Of a stretch of DNA of 64,000 bases, positions 9,901 to 17,646 are shown one piece after another (the first letter of the stretch is position 1; every line of letters starts with the position of its first letter). This DNA is from Posidoniimonas polymericola. Its GTDB lineage: Bacteria > Planctomycetota > Planctomycetia > Pirellulales > Lacipirellulaceae. The notes beneath the pieces are model-generated. The model was not told the DNA's origin. It made no database searches and was given only the letters and a program-made list of their open reading frames with translations. The DNA is taken from contig NZ_SJPO01000004.1 of NCBI RefSeq assembly GCF_007859935.1, positions 424,000 through 487,999 on the forward strand, given 5' to 3'. The translations under genes were made by a program, and so were the position numbers.

Positions 9901-10295
9901 ACGGCATCCTGTCGGTCTCGTTTGGCGCGGGCTTTTCTCCCGTGCCCGGGCAGCAGTTCGAAGTGCTCACCGCGGCGAGCATCATCAACGACGGCCTGAC
10001 GCTGGTGGGAACCGCGGCGAGTCAGCTCGACCTGATCGTGGGCGGCTCGAGCGTCGTGCTGCAGGCCACGGGCGGTCTGCCCGGCGACTATAACAGCGAT
10101 GGCGCCGTGGACGCCGCAGACTACACCGTCTGGCGGGACGGCCTCGGCACGACTTTCCAGCAGAACGGCTACGACGTCTGGCGGAACAACTACGGCGCTT
10201 CCGCCGCCCCCGCCCCGTCTGCCGTGCCTGCGCCGCACGCGGCGGCGCTGCTGGCCCTGGCGAGCCTCGCCGCGGCGGGGGCTCGCATGCGTTGA
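6996..10295 (+). CDS. Autotransporter-like beta-repeat protein with dockerin and PEP-type tail
   Basis: About 1099 residues from the ATG at 6996, which has GAGGA upstream and begins a clear signal peptide ([20 protein letters not shown]). The body is a long series of Gly/Thr/Asn-rich beta-strand repeats typical of passenger-associated repeats (for example [26 protein letters not shown]), probably folding as a beta-helix. A dockerin-like module ([20 protein letters not shown]) and a hydrophobic C-terminus ([20 protein letters not shown]) follow; the usual PEP is PAPH here. No autotransporter barrel is present. Probable surface or matrix protein involved in adhesion or polysaccharide binding; function not known. 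Confidence 0.85.
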   Translation: MPRLCRVALSCVLLAAWGSISIAASYEWDGGAGDSLWNSVIISGGVQTNWSPEDVPTATDTLLLTAASLAGPVTISLDGAAQPLTSITANGVQGVYTFDTGVLQLGDATNSLLSNNAGGGLVVNSDIAFDNSSGSIQRFNVSTTGDPIVVNGGISTLQASGVTTLMLTSRNDAHAQSVVVSGVISDGAGRIGLRAGLDTDLANHTGVVRVTGANTFTGPVAVNAAILEFDSIANVGGAANALGQASLADSVITLGNNLSGGGARATLRYVGAGDTSDRVLRLTGGGNASGVVESSGSGPLVLTGGVTTDGSGQFFRLGGTNTDDNEFNGEIEAPSDGNVTSFIKEGAGRWILTGDSPGLDNAFQILAGELVVRGAVGGVGPNVFSIDNRAGATLTLDGGSITAGGIVNRGTLDFRSGTITLNGPNSEAGGTFSVGTDGAGVLRLNGSGHTFDAVTLDGVDDRIEFNAGTVSFDQLDNSVGAPLVSSATAVDVQINGGVFLDRVDAGTRQFNARIVGSGGYTKRGAGTIEFNHDAQHLYTGATRIEEGTLNLAGVSGLPISPTYIAAGATLIVANNVGGDATGGVTGEGTIVTGLNAGVAMEPASGVYDFAGSITGAGNFVKRQAGTQRLSGISTYTGATTVISAGGRLEVVSGGAITSTSAVNIEGQSRLVINGGDVTTVGVVDVATNGRLELFAGSLRANAIDSTGVLSWTGGHIDLATGVVLQAGGFAVNRPFQDELTLDAAKSFTTDESVTLSTGSLLTLTGGSLEADDLAFTSDGAFAFDAGTLTLRNDQTLSAARLQQLDVATPLTAAKSLVIEGVATIDTPLALAGGTLSAGQLVNPGNLILGSGLLEVTGGDLTLAPGETIDATSGVAIDVTAGGIVVDGELNAINATISAAGGITNNGDVNLINSTVNGDLVSGASGAATLLGSNAIGGDLGLNGASTLLLGIDSGVDFDLVTVAGQATLDGILSVSFGAGFSPVPGQQFEVLTAASIINDGLTLVGTAASQLDLIVGGSSVVLQATGGLPGDYNSDGAVDAADYTVWRDGLGTTFQQNGYDVWRNNYGASAAPAPSAVPAPHAAALLALASLAAAGARMR

Positions 10296-10333
10296 GGAGC
10301 GGCGATTGCCCGTGCGGCCCCCGAAGCAGCAAG

Positions 10334-10363
10334 GCCCCCCGCACGCGGTCGCGGGCGGGGGGC
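10334..10363. terminator. Bidirectional hairpin between convergent genes
   Basis: GCCCCCCGC (10334-10342) and GCGGGGGGC (10355-10363) form a 9-bp stem between two convergent genes. No T-run, as often in GC-rich planctomycetes. Confidence 0.5.
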
Positions 10364-10408
10364 GTCGAAAGTCAGCTACGTTGAGGCGTTGCTGGGTAAA
10401 TCGTGCGG

Positions 10409-11290
10409 CTAGTACTCGGCGCCCAGGCGGAAGGTGAAGCCCGCGAAGCCAGAGTCGGTCAGGTAGGCCTCGTCGGAGGCGTCGGCTTTGATGGCGGCGT
10501 CGCTCCAGTTGTGCAGCTCGGCGCCGGCGCCGTAGACCATGGTCACTCCGCGGCCGAGGTTGGTCTTGCCCTCGTAGCCGGCGGCCAGCTCGACCTGCAG
10601 CTGGGTGTTGCTCACCCCCAGGCCGGTCGAATCGTCGAGGTCGCCGTTGTCGGCCAGCAGCGCGTCGCCCACGACCACGGCCAGCCGGGTGCCGGCGTAC
10701 AGGCGGTGGTTGCAGGTTAGGTAGTGGCTGATCTCGAAGCCGGTCGTCAGGCCGACGCCGTCCACCCGCCAGTCGAGGTCGGTGTCGTCGTCGAGGTTGA
10801 ACTCGCTCCAGCGGACGCCGCCGAAACCCTCGATCGTGGTCGAGCGGCCGAGCTGCACTCGCTTGAAGATCTCGGCGTCGAACGTGTAGGCGTCGACCGA
10901 GACAAAGCCGGAGTTGTCCGCGGTGCGGGCGGTCTCGTCAAAGAACCAGTAGCGGACCCGCGCGCCGAGGCCGTCGCAGGTCTCCACGCCGAGGGTGAAA
11001 CGGGGCGACAGCGAGAAGTCGAACTCGGCGTTGTCGCCGCCGCCAATAATCTCTCCGGCGTCGGAAGACTGCACGCCGCCCGACTGGTAGTACTTCATGA
11101 ACAAGAAATCGACGTCGAACGTCACGACCGGACCGGCCGCGGCGCAGCAGCCGCTGCTGTAACCGCAGAGCTCGATTGCGGATTCGTTTTCACCGACGCC
11201 CGCTAGGCAGGGGTCGACGTCTAGGGCGCGGGACTCCGCGCCGGTCAGGCACGCTGCAAGCGCAGCGGCGGCAACAAGATTCCGCCTCAT
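10409..11290 (-). CDS. Outer-membrane beta-barrel protein, Lpg1974-like
   Basis: 293 residues with a signal peptide (MRRNLVAAAALAACLTGAES). The mature part alternates polar and hydrophobic residues as in beta-barrels, has segments such as RFTLGVETCDGLGARVRYWF and YEGKTNLGRGVTMVYGAG, and ends in an aromatic residue (FTFRLGAEY) as expected for insertion by the BAM complex. This layout matches the Lpg1974-type pore-forming family that is expanded in Pirellulales. Cysteines near residues 42-49 (CGYSSGCC) are odd. Single gene; function probably porin or structural. Confidence 0.65.
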   Translation of the reverse strand: MRRNLVAAAALAACLTGAESRALDVDPCLAGVGENESAIELCGYSSGCCAAAGPVVTFDVDFLFMKYYQSGGVQSSDAGEIIGGGDNAEFDFSLSPRFTLGVETCDGLGARVRYWFFDETARTADNSGFVSVDAYTFDAEIFKRVQLGRSTTIEGFGGVRWSEFNLDDDTDLDWRVDGVGLTTGFEISHYLTCNHRLYAGTRLAVVVGDALLADNGDLDDSTGLGVSNTQLQVELAAGYEGKTNLGRGVTMVYGAGAELHNWSDAAIKADASDEAYLTDSGFAGFTFRLGAEY

Positions 11291-11472
11291 CAGAAACCCT
11301 CCGTGAGTCGTAGCGGTAACACATCCGTGCAGGCCGGCCGAGCGTCTCGCTTCGGTTATCCGACGAAATGGTTATCGATCGAACCGGCTTGCCGACGTCA
11401 CCCCAGCGGTGGGCGTCGTCACGCGCGGCACGACCGGCGCAGCTTAGCGCCCGACAAGGCCGCCCCTCGTCA

Positions 11473-12072
11473 CTAACGCCGGGCGGGTTCGAGCGCCGGG
11501 AGGCGGCGGCACAGCCCGCCCGACAACTGGGACGCCTCGTCTGGCGCGTCGGCGGCAACGTCGCGGGGGTCGACGCCGTGGCGGCGGACCCGCAGCACTA
11601 GGGCGTCGAACTCTGCTAGCGGGCGGAATTCCTTGGCGAACCGCTCGCCGTCACGCCGCACGCCAATCTGCACTTCGGCCCCGAGCGGGCGTGACCGCAA
11701 GTAGAAGCGTTCGCGATCGAGGGTTGCTAGCAGGTTCTGCGCCTCGCTGGCGGGCAGGTCGGTGACCCAGGCGCCGGTCGGCGTCACCGCGGCGGGCTCG
11801 GCGCCAAACCGGCGGGCCCACCAGCCGGGCTGCGCCACTTTGCGCTCGACCACCAGCGTCGCGCGGGCGACGCCCGGCGTGCCAGCCGGGTGGGGCGACT
11901 CGACCCGCAGCACGCACCGCGACGCGGCCGGCAGGAGGTCGCCGCCGCTAGCGACGTTCAGCCGGTCGGTCGGCGACGCGTAGGTCAGCTCGAACGACTC
12001 GGCGGGCACGGCACCGCAGTTTCCGCAGGCCAACAGGCCGAAGATCAACCAGATTGCAGTGCGGAGCGGCAT
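11473..12072 (-). CDS. Putative lipoprotein, unknown function
   Basis: 199 residues starting MPLRTAIWLIFGLLACGN; LLAC-G fits a lipobox with Cys16 as the lipidated residue. The rest is hydrophilic, with an RVESPHPAG segment and a basic C-terminus; no domain recognised. It is read away from the outer-membrane gene's promoter region (11291-11472). Likely a small periplasm-facing lipoprotein. The lipobox is the only firm clue. Confidence 0.55.
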   Translation of the reverse strand: MPLRTAIWLIFGLLACGNCGAVPAESFELTYASPTDRLNVASGGDLLPAASRCVLRVESPHPAGTPGVARATLVVERKVAQPGWWARRFGAEPAAVTPTGAWVTDLPASEAQNLLATLDRERFYLRSRPLGAEVQIGVRRDGERFAKEFRPLAEFDALVLRVRRHGVDPRDVAADAPDEASQLSGGLCRRLPALEPARR

Positions 12073-12176
12073 GGGCCAGCCGGCGTGGGGATGGGCGACG
12101 GCCGCGGATCGGCGGACGCTTACTCTGGTTGTCGTCGGAATCTTGCGAGGTCTTTAGCCCGACAACCCCACGCCAA

Positions 12177-12205
12177 CCCGATCGCCCGCACCGCGGGCGA
12201 TCGGG
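12177..12205. terminator. 13-bp perfect hairpin
   Basis: CCCGATCGCCCGC (12177-12189), loop ACC, GCGGGCGATCGGG (12193-12205). It sits 20 bases past the stop of the minus-strand PEP-CTERM gene, where a terminator is expected. Confidence 0.6.
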
Positions 12206-12223
12206 AACGGCCGCAAGAATAGC

Positions 12224-12886
12224 CTAGCAGCGGGTCGCCCTGGGGCGTCCGGCCGCGATCAGCCCGAGCACCCACGCCATCGCGGCGGCGGCGGGCTCCG
12301 GCGTGACCAGGAAGACGTCGAGGGCACCGCCGCTCGAGTTCCATTGGTAGGGAGAGTTGAGCGTGAAGACCGTCTGCGTTGGATCAACAATTGGCACGAA
12401 CGGATCGGACACCACCGCGGTCATTTCGAATGTGCCGCCCACAACGTCAGCGAACAGGCCCACCCCACTGCCGGCGATGGGGGTAAAGTCCGCGATGAAC
12501 ACCGCGGTGAATTGCGTGCCGGTCATGTCGGTCGGCGTTAGAGTGACCTCCCCGGTGTAGTTCATCGAGATCTCACTCGGCTCGCTCGGGTCGGTGCTCG
12601 CGAAGGTCACCGGGATCGAGTTGCTGAAGGTGGCGACCGCGGGGGGCCCGGGGTCGATAAAATTCAGCCCGCCGACGTCGGCCGACGTCAGCGTGTAGGG
12701 CATGTCGACGCCCATAAAGCTGAAGGTGCCCTCGCCCCCAAACGGGGAGAATTCGCCCGGGAGGGCAGTAAAGTAATCAACTTTGCCCGTGCCGGTGATC
12801 GAAACGGGCGACGGCGTCTGGGCGGCGGCGGGCGCCGCGGCGGCCGTCAGGACAGTGAGCAGCGGGAAGCATAGCCAACGATTCAT
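12224..12886 (-). CDS. PEP-CTERM sorting domain protein
   Basis: 220 residues from the ATG at 12886 (MNRWLCFPLLTVLTAAAAPA, a signal peptide); the frame is open 24 codons further upstream but without a signal. C-terminus TPEPAAAAMAWVLGLIAAG followed by basic residues is a PEP-CTERM anchor. The central part is a Thr/Ser/Asp-rich beta domain without recognisable motif. Expected to be secreted and anchored by the exosortase route. It is divergent from the BNR-type gene at 13112 and may share its promoter region. Confidence 0.75.
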   Translation of the reverse strand: MNRWLCFPLLTVLTAAAAPAAAQTPSPVSITGTGKVDYFTALPGEFSPFGGEGTFSFMGVDMPYTLTSADVGGLNFIDPGPPAVATFSNSIPVTFASTDPSEPSEISMNYTGEVTLTPTDMTGTQFTAVFIADFTPIAGSGVGLFADVVGGTFEMTAVVSDPFVPIVDPTQTVFTLNSPYQWNSSGGALDVFLVTPEPAAAAMAWVLGLIAAGRPRATRC

Positions 12887-13111
12887 GAGATCTACCTTCG
12901 TGGTTGACGGTTCGCCTTGGTGCGGCAAATCGTAACCGGGACGGTCGGGCGACGTCAATCATCTAAAGTGATGGTTTTCCAATTCTTCTTCGTCGTGATT
13001 GCCGATCGCGCGTTCACGGCGACTTTCCTCTTCAAGGCGAACGCCCGCTCCGCCGCCTGCTCGCGTCGGTTAGAACCATCATTCTTGAACGCCCTCGCCG
13101 AAGGACTGCCG

Positions 13112-14551
13112 ATGCAACCGCCGACCCTCCTGAATCCTACGCTGCTCTTCCTTGCCGCGGCGCTCACGGCGCCGCTGGCCTGCGCCGAAGTCTCGTTTCT
13201 CGACGCCAAGCCGCTCGCCGGCTACCGCGGCGTCTGGTACAGCGTTGGCAACACCCACGACGAGTACCGCTACAAGTACTCCGGCGGGATGGCCACCTAC
13301 CCGGCCAAGCACAGCCCGTTCGCCGTGTACTGCCCCGAAGTCGAGAAGACGTTCTTCGTGTACGGCGGCGCCGCGCCGGGGACCACCAACCGGCTGGTGC
13401 ACATGGTCTCGTACTACGACCACAAGACCGGAACGGTCCCGCGTCCGCGGCTATTGCTCGACAAGAAGACCGGCGACGCGCACGATAACCCGGTGCTGTC
13501 GGTGGACGACGACGGTTACCTGTGGGTGTTCTCGACCTCCCACGGGCGGGGCCGGCCGTCGTTCATCCACAAGAGCATTGAGCCGTACTCGATCGACCGC
13601 TTTACCCAGGTCGACGCGACCTACGGGCCGGCGGCCATCCAGAAGCCGCTCGACAACTTCTCGTACTTACAGGTCTGGCGGCGGCCGGCCGGCGGCTTCG
13701 CCGCGTTCTTCACGCACTACCAGGACCCGGCCGACCGGACCAGCATGTTCATGACCAGCCCCAACGGCTACCGCTGGTCGGAGTGGAAGCGGCTGGCGGC
13801 GATCGATAAGGGGCATTATCAGATCAGCGCTGTAGGCCAGGAGAGAATGGCGGTCGCGTTCAACTACCACCCAAAACAGGGCGGCCTCGACGCCCGCACG
13901 AACTTGTACTGCCTGCTGTCGGCCGACGAGGGGCTGACCTGGACCACGGCCAAAGGCGAGCCGGTTGAACTCCCGATCACGACCGCCGACTCCCCTGCCC
14001 TGGTGCACGACTTCGAGTCGGAGGGCCGCTGCGTCTACCTGAAAGATATCCGCCTGGACGCCGAGGGCCGGCCGCTCGTGCTGGTCGTCACCAGCGGCGG
14101 CCACGCGCCCGGCCCCGGCAACGACCCGCGCACCTGGGAGCTGTTCCGCTGGACCGGCGACGCCTGGCGGCAGAGCATCGTGACCGAGTCGGACAACAAC
14201 TACGACCTGGGCTCGCTGTACATGGAGGACGACCGGCTCCGCGTTCTCGCGCCGACGCTGCCGGGCCCGCAGGCCTACAACCCAGGGGGCGAGGTCGCCT
14301 CGCACGTGAGCGAAGACGGCGGACAGACCTGGCGGCTCGAGCGGCGGCTAACCGGCAAGTCGGAGTTCAACCACACCTACGTGCGGCGGCCGGTCAACGC
14401 GCACCCCGACTTCTACGCGCTGTGGGCCGACGGCCACGGCCGCCAGCCGTCGGAGTCGCGGCTCTACTTCTGCAACCAGGCAGGCGATGTGTTCCGTCTG
14501 CCGGTAGAGATGGAGGGCGAGAATGCCCGGCCCGAGCGTATCGGTCAGTAG
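13112..14551 (+). CDS. BNR-4-type beta-propeller enzyme, secreted
   Basis: 479 residues from ATG 13112, which starts a signal peptide (MQPPTLLNPTLLFLAAALTA, ending ACAE). The upstream open frame back to 12917 is not needed. Repeated Asp-box-like pieces (NPVLSVDDDGYLWVFSTSHG, SEDGGQTWRLERR) and the start GYRGVWYSVGNTHDEYRYKY match BNR-4 repeat proteins, predicted seven-bladed propellers that include polysaccharide lyases and glycosidases. With a sulfatase nearby, a role in breaking down sulfated algal polysaccharide is plausible but is inference; catalytic residues cannot be assigned from sequence alone. Confidence 0.72.
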   Translation: MQPPTLLNPTLLFLAAALTAPLACAEVSFLDAKPLAGYRGVWYSVGNTHDEYRYKYSGGMATYPAKHSPFAVYCPEVEKTFFVYGGAAPGTTNRLVHMVSYYDHKTGTVPRPRLLLDKKTGDAHDNPVLSVDDDGYLWVFSTSHGRGRPSFIHKSIEPYSIDRFTQVDATYGPAAIQKPLDNFSYLQVWRRPAGGFAAFFTHYQDPADRTSMFMTSPNGYRWSEWKRLAAIDKGHYQISAVGQERMAVAFNYHPKQGGLDARTNLYCLLSADEGLTWTTAKGEPVELPITTADSPALVHDFESEGRCVYLKDIRLDAEGRPLVLVVTSGGHAPGPGNDPRTWELFRWTGDAWRQSIVTESDNNYDLGSLYMEDDRLRVLAPTLPGPQAYNPGGEVASHVSEDGGQTWRLERRLTGKSEFNHTYVRRPVNAHPDFYALWADGHGRQPSESRLYFCNQAGDVFRLPVEMEGENARPERIGQ

Positions 14552-14570
14552 CATCGGGGGCGGCACGAAA

Positions 14571-14603
14571 ACAGGCGCCCCGGAACGAGTCCGAGGCGCC
14601 TGT
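14571..14603. terminator. Bidirectional terminator hairpin
   Basis: ACAGGCGCC (14571-14579) and GGCGCCTGT (14595-14603) form a 9-bp stem between the convergent BNR and PEP-CTERM genes. Confidence 0.6.
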
Positions 14604-14633
14604 TGGTTCGGAAGCCGGTGTTGAGGTTGGCGA

Positions 14634-15371
14634 TCAGCTCCTCACGATGCGAGTTCGTTTCTGAGCAAATCCGCCCAGCAGGCCGAGCACGGCGAGCGAG
14701 GCCGCGACGGGCTCTGGCACGGCCGGGGAGCCTTCTCGGGTGATCCCGCCGATGCGGAAGTCGGTGCCGATAATGGCGGTGTCGAACACCGCCGTAATCC
14801 GATCGACATCCGAGAAGTCGACGCCACTGAACGCCGGGTCGTTGAACGGGAACGACAACACGGTCGATCCGCCCGTGACGGACTGCTCGATCCGCCCCGA
14901 CGCGGCCGTGCCAACGCCGGCCGAGCTCTCAATCGTCAGCATGACGTCGAGTTCACCGTCCCCGACGCCGATGTCGATCAACGGCAGGCTGACATCGATC
15001 CGGCTCCACCGCGATGCGAAGTCCGCGTCCTCGAACGCGCTGTAGTCGAGCGTCAGGATGCCGGCCGCGGTGTTGTCGTTGGTGACGCCAATGTAGTCGG
15101 TCCCCGCGAGCTTCTCCGCGGTGACCGAGCCGCCGAAGCCGTCGTGGACGAGGGTCACGACGCGTTGGCCGCCGAGGATATCGGCCGGCTCGCCGACCTG
15201 GGTGTCGGTCGATGTTCCGCCCGCACTGCTAGTGAGGCTGAACGTAGCGTTGGTGACGCCGTTCGACGGGTCCGAGTCGTCCTGGATGAAGTCAACGTGG
15301 TTGGCGGCGGCCGGCAGGCAGGCGAGAGCCGTGAAGATGCCGAGGCAGAGTTGGGGGAGCAAAACGCGCAT
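14634..15371 (-). CDS. PEP-CTERM sorting domain protein
   Basis: 245 residues: signal peptide MRVLLPQLCLGIFTALACLP, cleavage after AAA, a beta-rich body with many Asp/Thr/Ser, and the tail VPEPVAASLAVLGLLGGFAQ followed by KRTR. The fourth exported protein of this kind in the first 15.4 kb. No enzymatic motif seen. Its promoter would lie in 15372-15613, where I see nothing else. Confidence 0.78.
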   Translation of the reverse strand: MRVLLPQLCLGIFTALACLPAAANHVDFIQDDSDPSNGVTNATFSLTSSAGGTSTDTQVGEPADILGGQRVVTLVHDGFGGSVTAEKLAGTDYIGVTNDNTAAGILTLDYSAFEDADFASRWSRIDVSLPLIDIGVGDGELDVMLTIESSAGVGTAASGRIEQSVTGGSTVLSFPFNDPAFSGVDFSDVDRITAVFDTAIIGTDFRIGGITREGSPAVPEPVAASLAVLGLLGGFAQKRTRIVRS

Positions 15372-15613
15372 GCAGCTAATCCTAGGGTTCGTGTTCAGTG
15401 GTCGATGTCCGCAATGATTACGGGCGCCGCACCAGAGTGAACCGGATAAAGCTGAGAATCGGCGGGCCTTTCCAAAACTGTAGCCGCGCCAACCAAGGCG
15501 CCAGCGATCAAGTCAGCACGGGTGAGCGCTGAGAACGCAGGGTGACCGGCGGGGAGTCGCTCACGGGAGCCACGATTGCTGGCAATCGGGCCCCGCACCA
15601 CGAACCCGGCCGG

Positions 15614-17464
15614 TTACTCCGGGGCCTGCTCGGACGCGTCGCCCTCGGCGTTTGTCGTCGTGCCGTCGGCGGCCGGCTCTTCGGTCGTGGCCGGGGCCTC
15701 GGGTTCGGCATCGCCCGCCGGCTCTTCGGCCGGCTGTTCGGCGGCGTCATCGGCCGCGGGCTCGGCGGGCGGGGCGGCCAGGCCGCCGAAGTTGGGCATG
15801 CCGGGGATCGCGCCGCCGGCGCCGCTCAGCGGGCCGCCGTTGGCGTCGGCGCCCTCTTCGCCCTCAGCGGCGTCCTTGGCCTTGATGACGTCCTCGCGGC
15901 TGAGGTGGATCTTCTTGAAGACGTCGTTCGAGATCACGTAGTACCAGTCGCCGAAGCGGTCGTTGAGGGCCTGGACCTTGTCCTTGCCGGCCTTGATCTT
16001 GTCGGCGTACTCGTCGAGCTTCTGCTGATTGCGCTGCTCGATCTCTTTACGCTGGGCGATCAGCTCTTCGGTCGGCGCTTCTTCGGAGTCACCCTCGGCG
16101 GCGTCTTCCTCGGCCGACTCATCGCCCTCCTGCTCGGCCTCGTCGTCGGCGGACTCTTCTGGCTGGTCCTCGACATCGCCCTCGGCGTCGTCGGTCGCAT
16201 CGCCGGTCTGCTCGACTCCTTGCTCCCGGGCGCCGTCGGGCAACGCGGGGACTTCTTCGAGCTCCGGCTTCTCGATGGCGCCCTCGTCGAAGCGGGCCAT
16301 CACGAACAGGTAGCGGTTGACGGCCTTGTCGTCGGCGGCCTGGCCGTCGGCGTTGGCCTCGCCCCCCTCGACCTGCGGGTTGCCAAACCGCAGCACGTAC
16401 TCGACGCCGTCCTTCATCGTGACGATCACCTCGCCGGAGCTCGCCAGCAGGTCGCGGGCGCCGTCCTGCGTGCCGACTGGCGCGAAGCCGCGCTGGATTA
16501 GGCTCAGCAGGGCCTCGTTGTTGCCCATGAAGTCCTCGCCCGCCTTGAGGTCAGCGGACAGCCCGGCCGGCTTCTTCGAGACGTCGACGATCCGCAGGTC
16601 GTCCAGCGCGCTCTTGAGGTCGCCCAGCTTGTCGGAGTTGAGCTCTTGGTCCTCGGCGAGGGTGAACTCCTTGAACTGTCCGCGGCGGGCGTCGGTCGCC
16701 TCGCGGAGCGTGACCGGCTGCCACTTGGAGGCGCTGTCGTCGTAGCGGAGGGTCATGTCGGTCTTGTAGTCGGTCTCGACGCCCAGGCCGCCCTGTTGGC
16801 TCATGAACATCTCGGCCGTGTAGTCGTTCAGCTCGACCCGGGCGATGTCCCACGGGCTGATCTTTAGGAGGTCGTCCTCGATCCACTCCTCAAACGTGGT
16901 GGAGAAGTCCTCGGGGTTGATCTTCACGACGTAGACGAAGTCTTGGTTCGCGCGGCGGACGTAGTGCAGCCCGTCGGAGTCCTTGACCTCGTGACCGATG
17001 ATCAGGTCGACCAGCGGGGCGTCGCCCTCGCCGGTCACCGTGACGCGGGTCCCGACGCCGGTCTGGCCGACGTCGAGCTTGGGCGAGTCGGGGTCGACGA
17101 CGCCATACTCGGGGTGGTCGGCCGGGTTGCTGGTCACGACCGAGAGGATCTCGCGGTCCAAGACGCCGTTGACCGCCTCGGCCATCTGGCTCTGCGCGTC
17201 GGCCGGGTAGCCCCCCTTGGACGGGATGGTCCACAGGCGACCGTCCTGGGCGACCTCGAAGGTGCTCAGGCTGGCCGCGTCCTCGTCGAAGCGGGTGATC
17301 TTCATCCGGCCGGCCTGCTCGGCCTCGAACGACTTGGTCAGCGGCTTGCCGACCACCTCGCTCTCGACGTCGATCTCGGCCGACTGGGGCTGGCTCAGGT
17401 AGGCCGCGACGCACGCCACCGCGGCGACGCCCAGGAAGGTCAGCGTTTTGTTGGTTTCGTTCAT
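15614..17464 (-). CDS. DUF4340 protein of a Gld-type ABC system
   Basis: 616 residues. One N-terminal membrane segment (TLTFLGVAAVACVAAYL), then the DUF4340 repeat pattern seen in proteins encoded after GldG (FEVAQDGRLWTIPSKGGYPA, IIGHEVKDSDGLHYVRR). Residues ~385-460 are a long Glu/Asp-rich low-complexity stretch, followed by a coiled coil (IAQRKEIEQRNQQKLDEYAD) and an Ala/Pro/Glu-rich tail. It is the last gene of the minus-strand operon ATPase, permease-GldG, DUF4340. In the family these proteins are anchored on the outer face of the inner membrane and accompany an ABC exporter of unknown substrate. Confidence 0.8.
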   Translation of the reverse strand: MNETNKTLTFLGVAAVACVAAYLSQPQSAEIDVESEVVGKPLTKSFEAEQAGRMKITRFDEDAASLSTFEVAQDGRLWTIPSKGGYPADAQSQMAEAVNGVLDREILSVVTSNPADHPEYGVVDPDSPKLDVGQTGVGTRVTVTGEGDAPLVDLIIGHEVKDSDGLHYVRRANQDFVYVVKINPEDFSTTFEEWIEDDLLKISPWDIARVELNDYTAEMFMSQQGGLGVETDYKTDMTLRYDDSASKWQPVTLREATDARRGQFKEFTLAEDQELNSDKLGDLKSALDDLRIVDVSKKPAGLSADLKAGEDFMGNNEALLSLIQRGFAPVGTQDGARDLLASSGEVIVTMKDGVEYVLRFGNPQVEGGEANADGQAADDKAVNRYLFVMARFDEGAIEKPELEEVPALPDGAREQGVEQTGDATDDAEGDVEDQPEESADDEAEQEGDESAEEDAAEGDSEEAPTEELIAQRKEIEQRNQQKLDEYADKIKAGKDKVQALNDRFGDWYYVISNDVFKKIHLSREDVIKAKDAAEGEEGADANGGPLSGAGGAIPGMPNFGGLAAPPAEPAADDAAEQPAEEPAGDAEPEAPATTEEPAADGTTTNAEGDASEQAPE

Positions 17465-17577
17465 AACGGTATCAGTGGTTCGTCAGTGGCCGCGTTGGCG
17501 GCCGATCAGGTTCGAACTTGTTTGTGAAACTGCTTGCTTGGTTGATCGTGGCAGTTTGGTTCGTGGCAGTTTGTCTC

Positions 17578-17630
17578 GAGCCCTCGGCGTCAGCCGGGGG
17601 AGCTGCTCCCGCGGCTAACGCCGCGGGCTC
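17578..17630. repeat. Paired GTCAGCC/CTAACG hairpins
   Basis: Two adjacent palindromes: CCCTCGGCGTCAGCCGGGGG, and CCCGCGGC-TAAC-GCCGCGGG (17608-17627) with an 8-bp perfect stem. Same type as the cluster at 5592-5727. It lies between two operon genes on the minus strand, so it would be transcribed in the middle of the message. Confidence 0.6.
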
Positions 17631-17646
17631 TCGGGAGGTCGCGTCG

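Noticed and set aside
12917..13111. N-terminal extension of the BNR-type enzyme
   Set aside because: It would place the signal peptide 65 residues inside the protein; the ATG at 13112 is better.
17508..17522. GGTTCGAA resembling a tRNA T-loop
   Set aside because: No matching T-stem, acceptor or anticodon arm around it.
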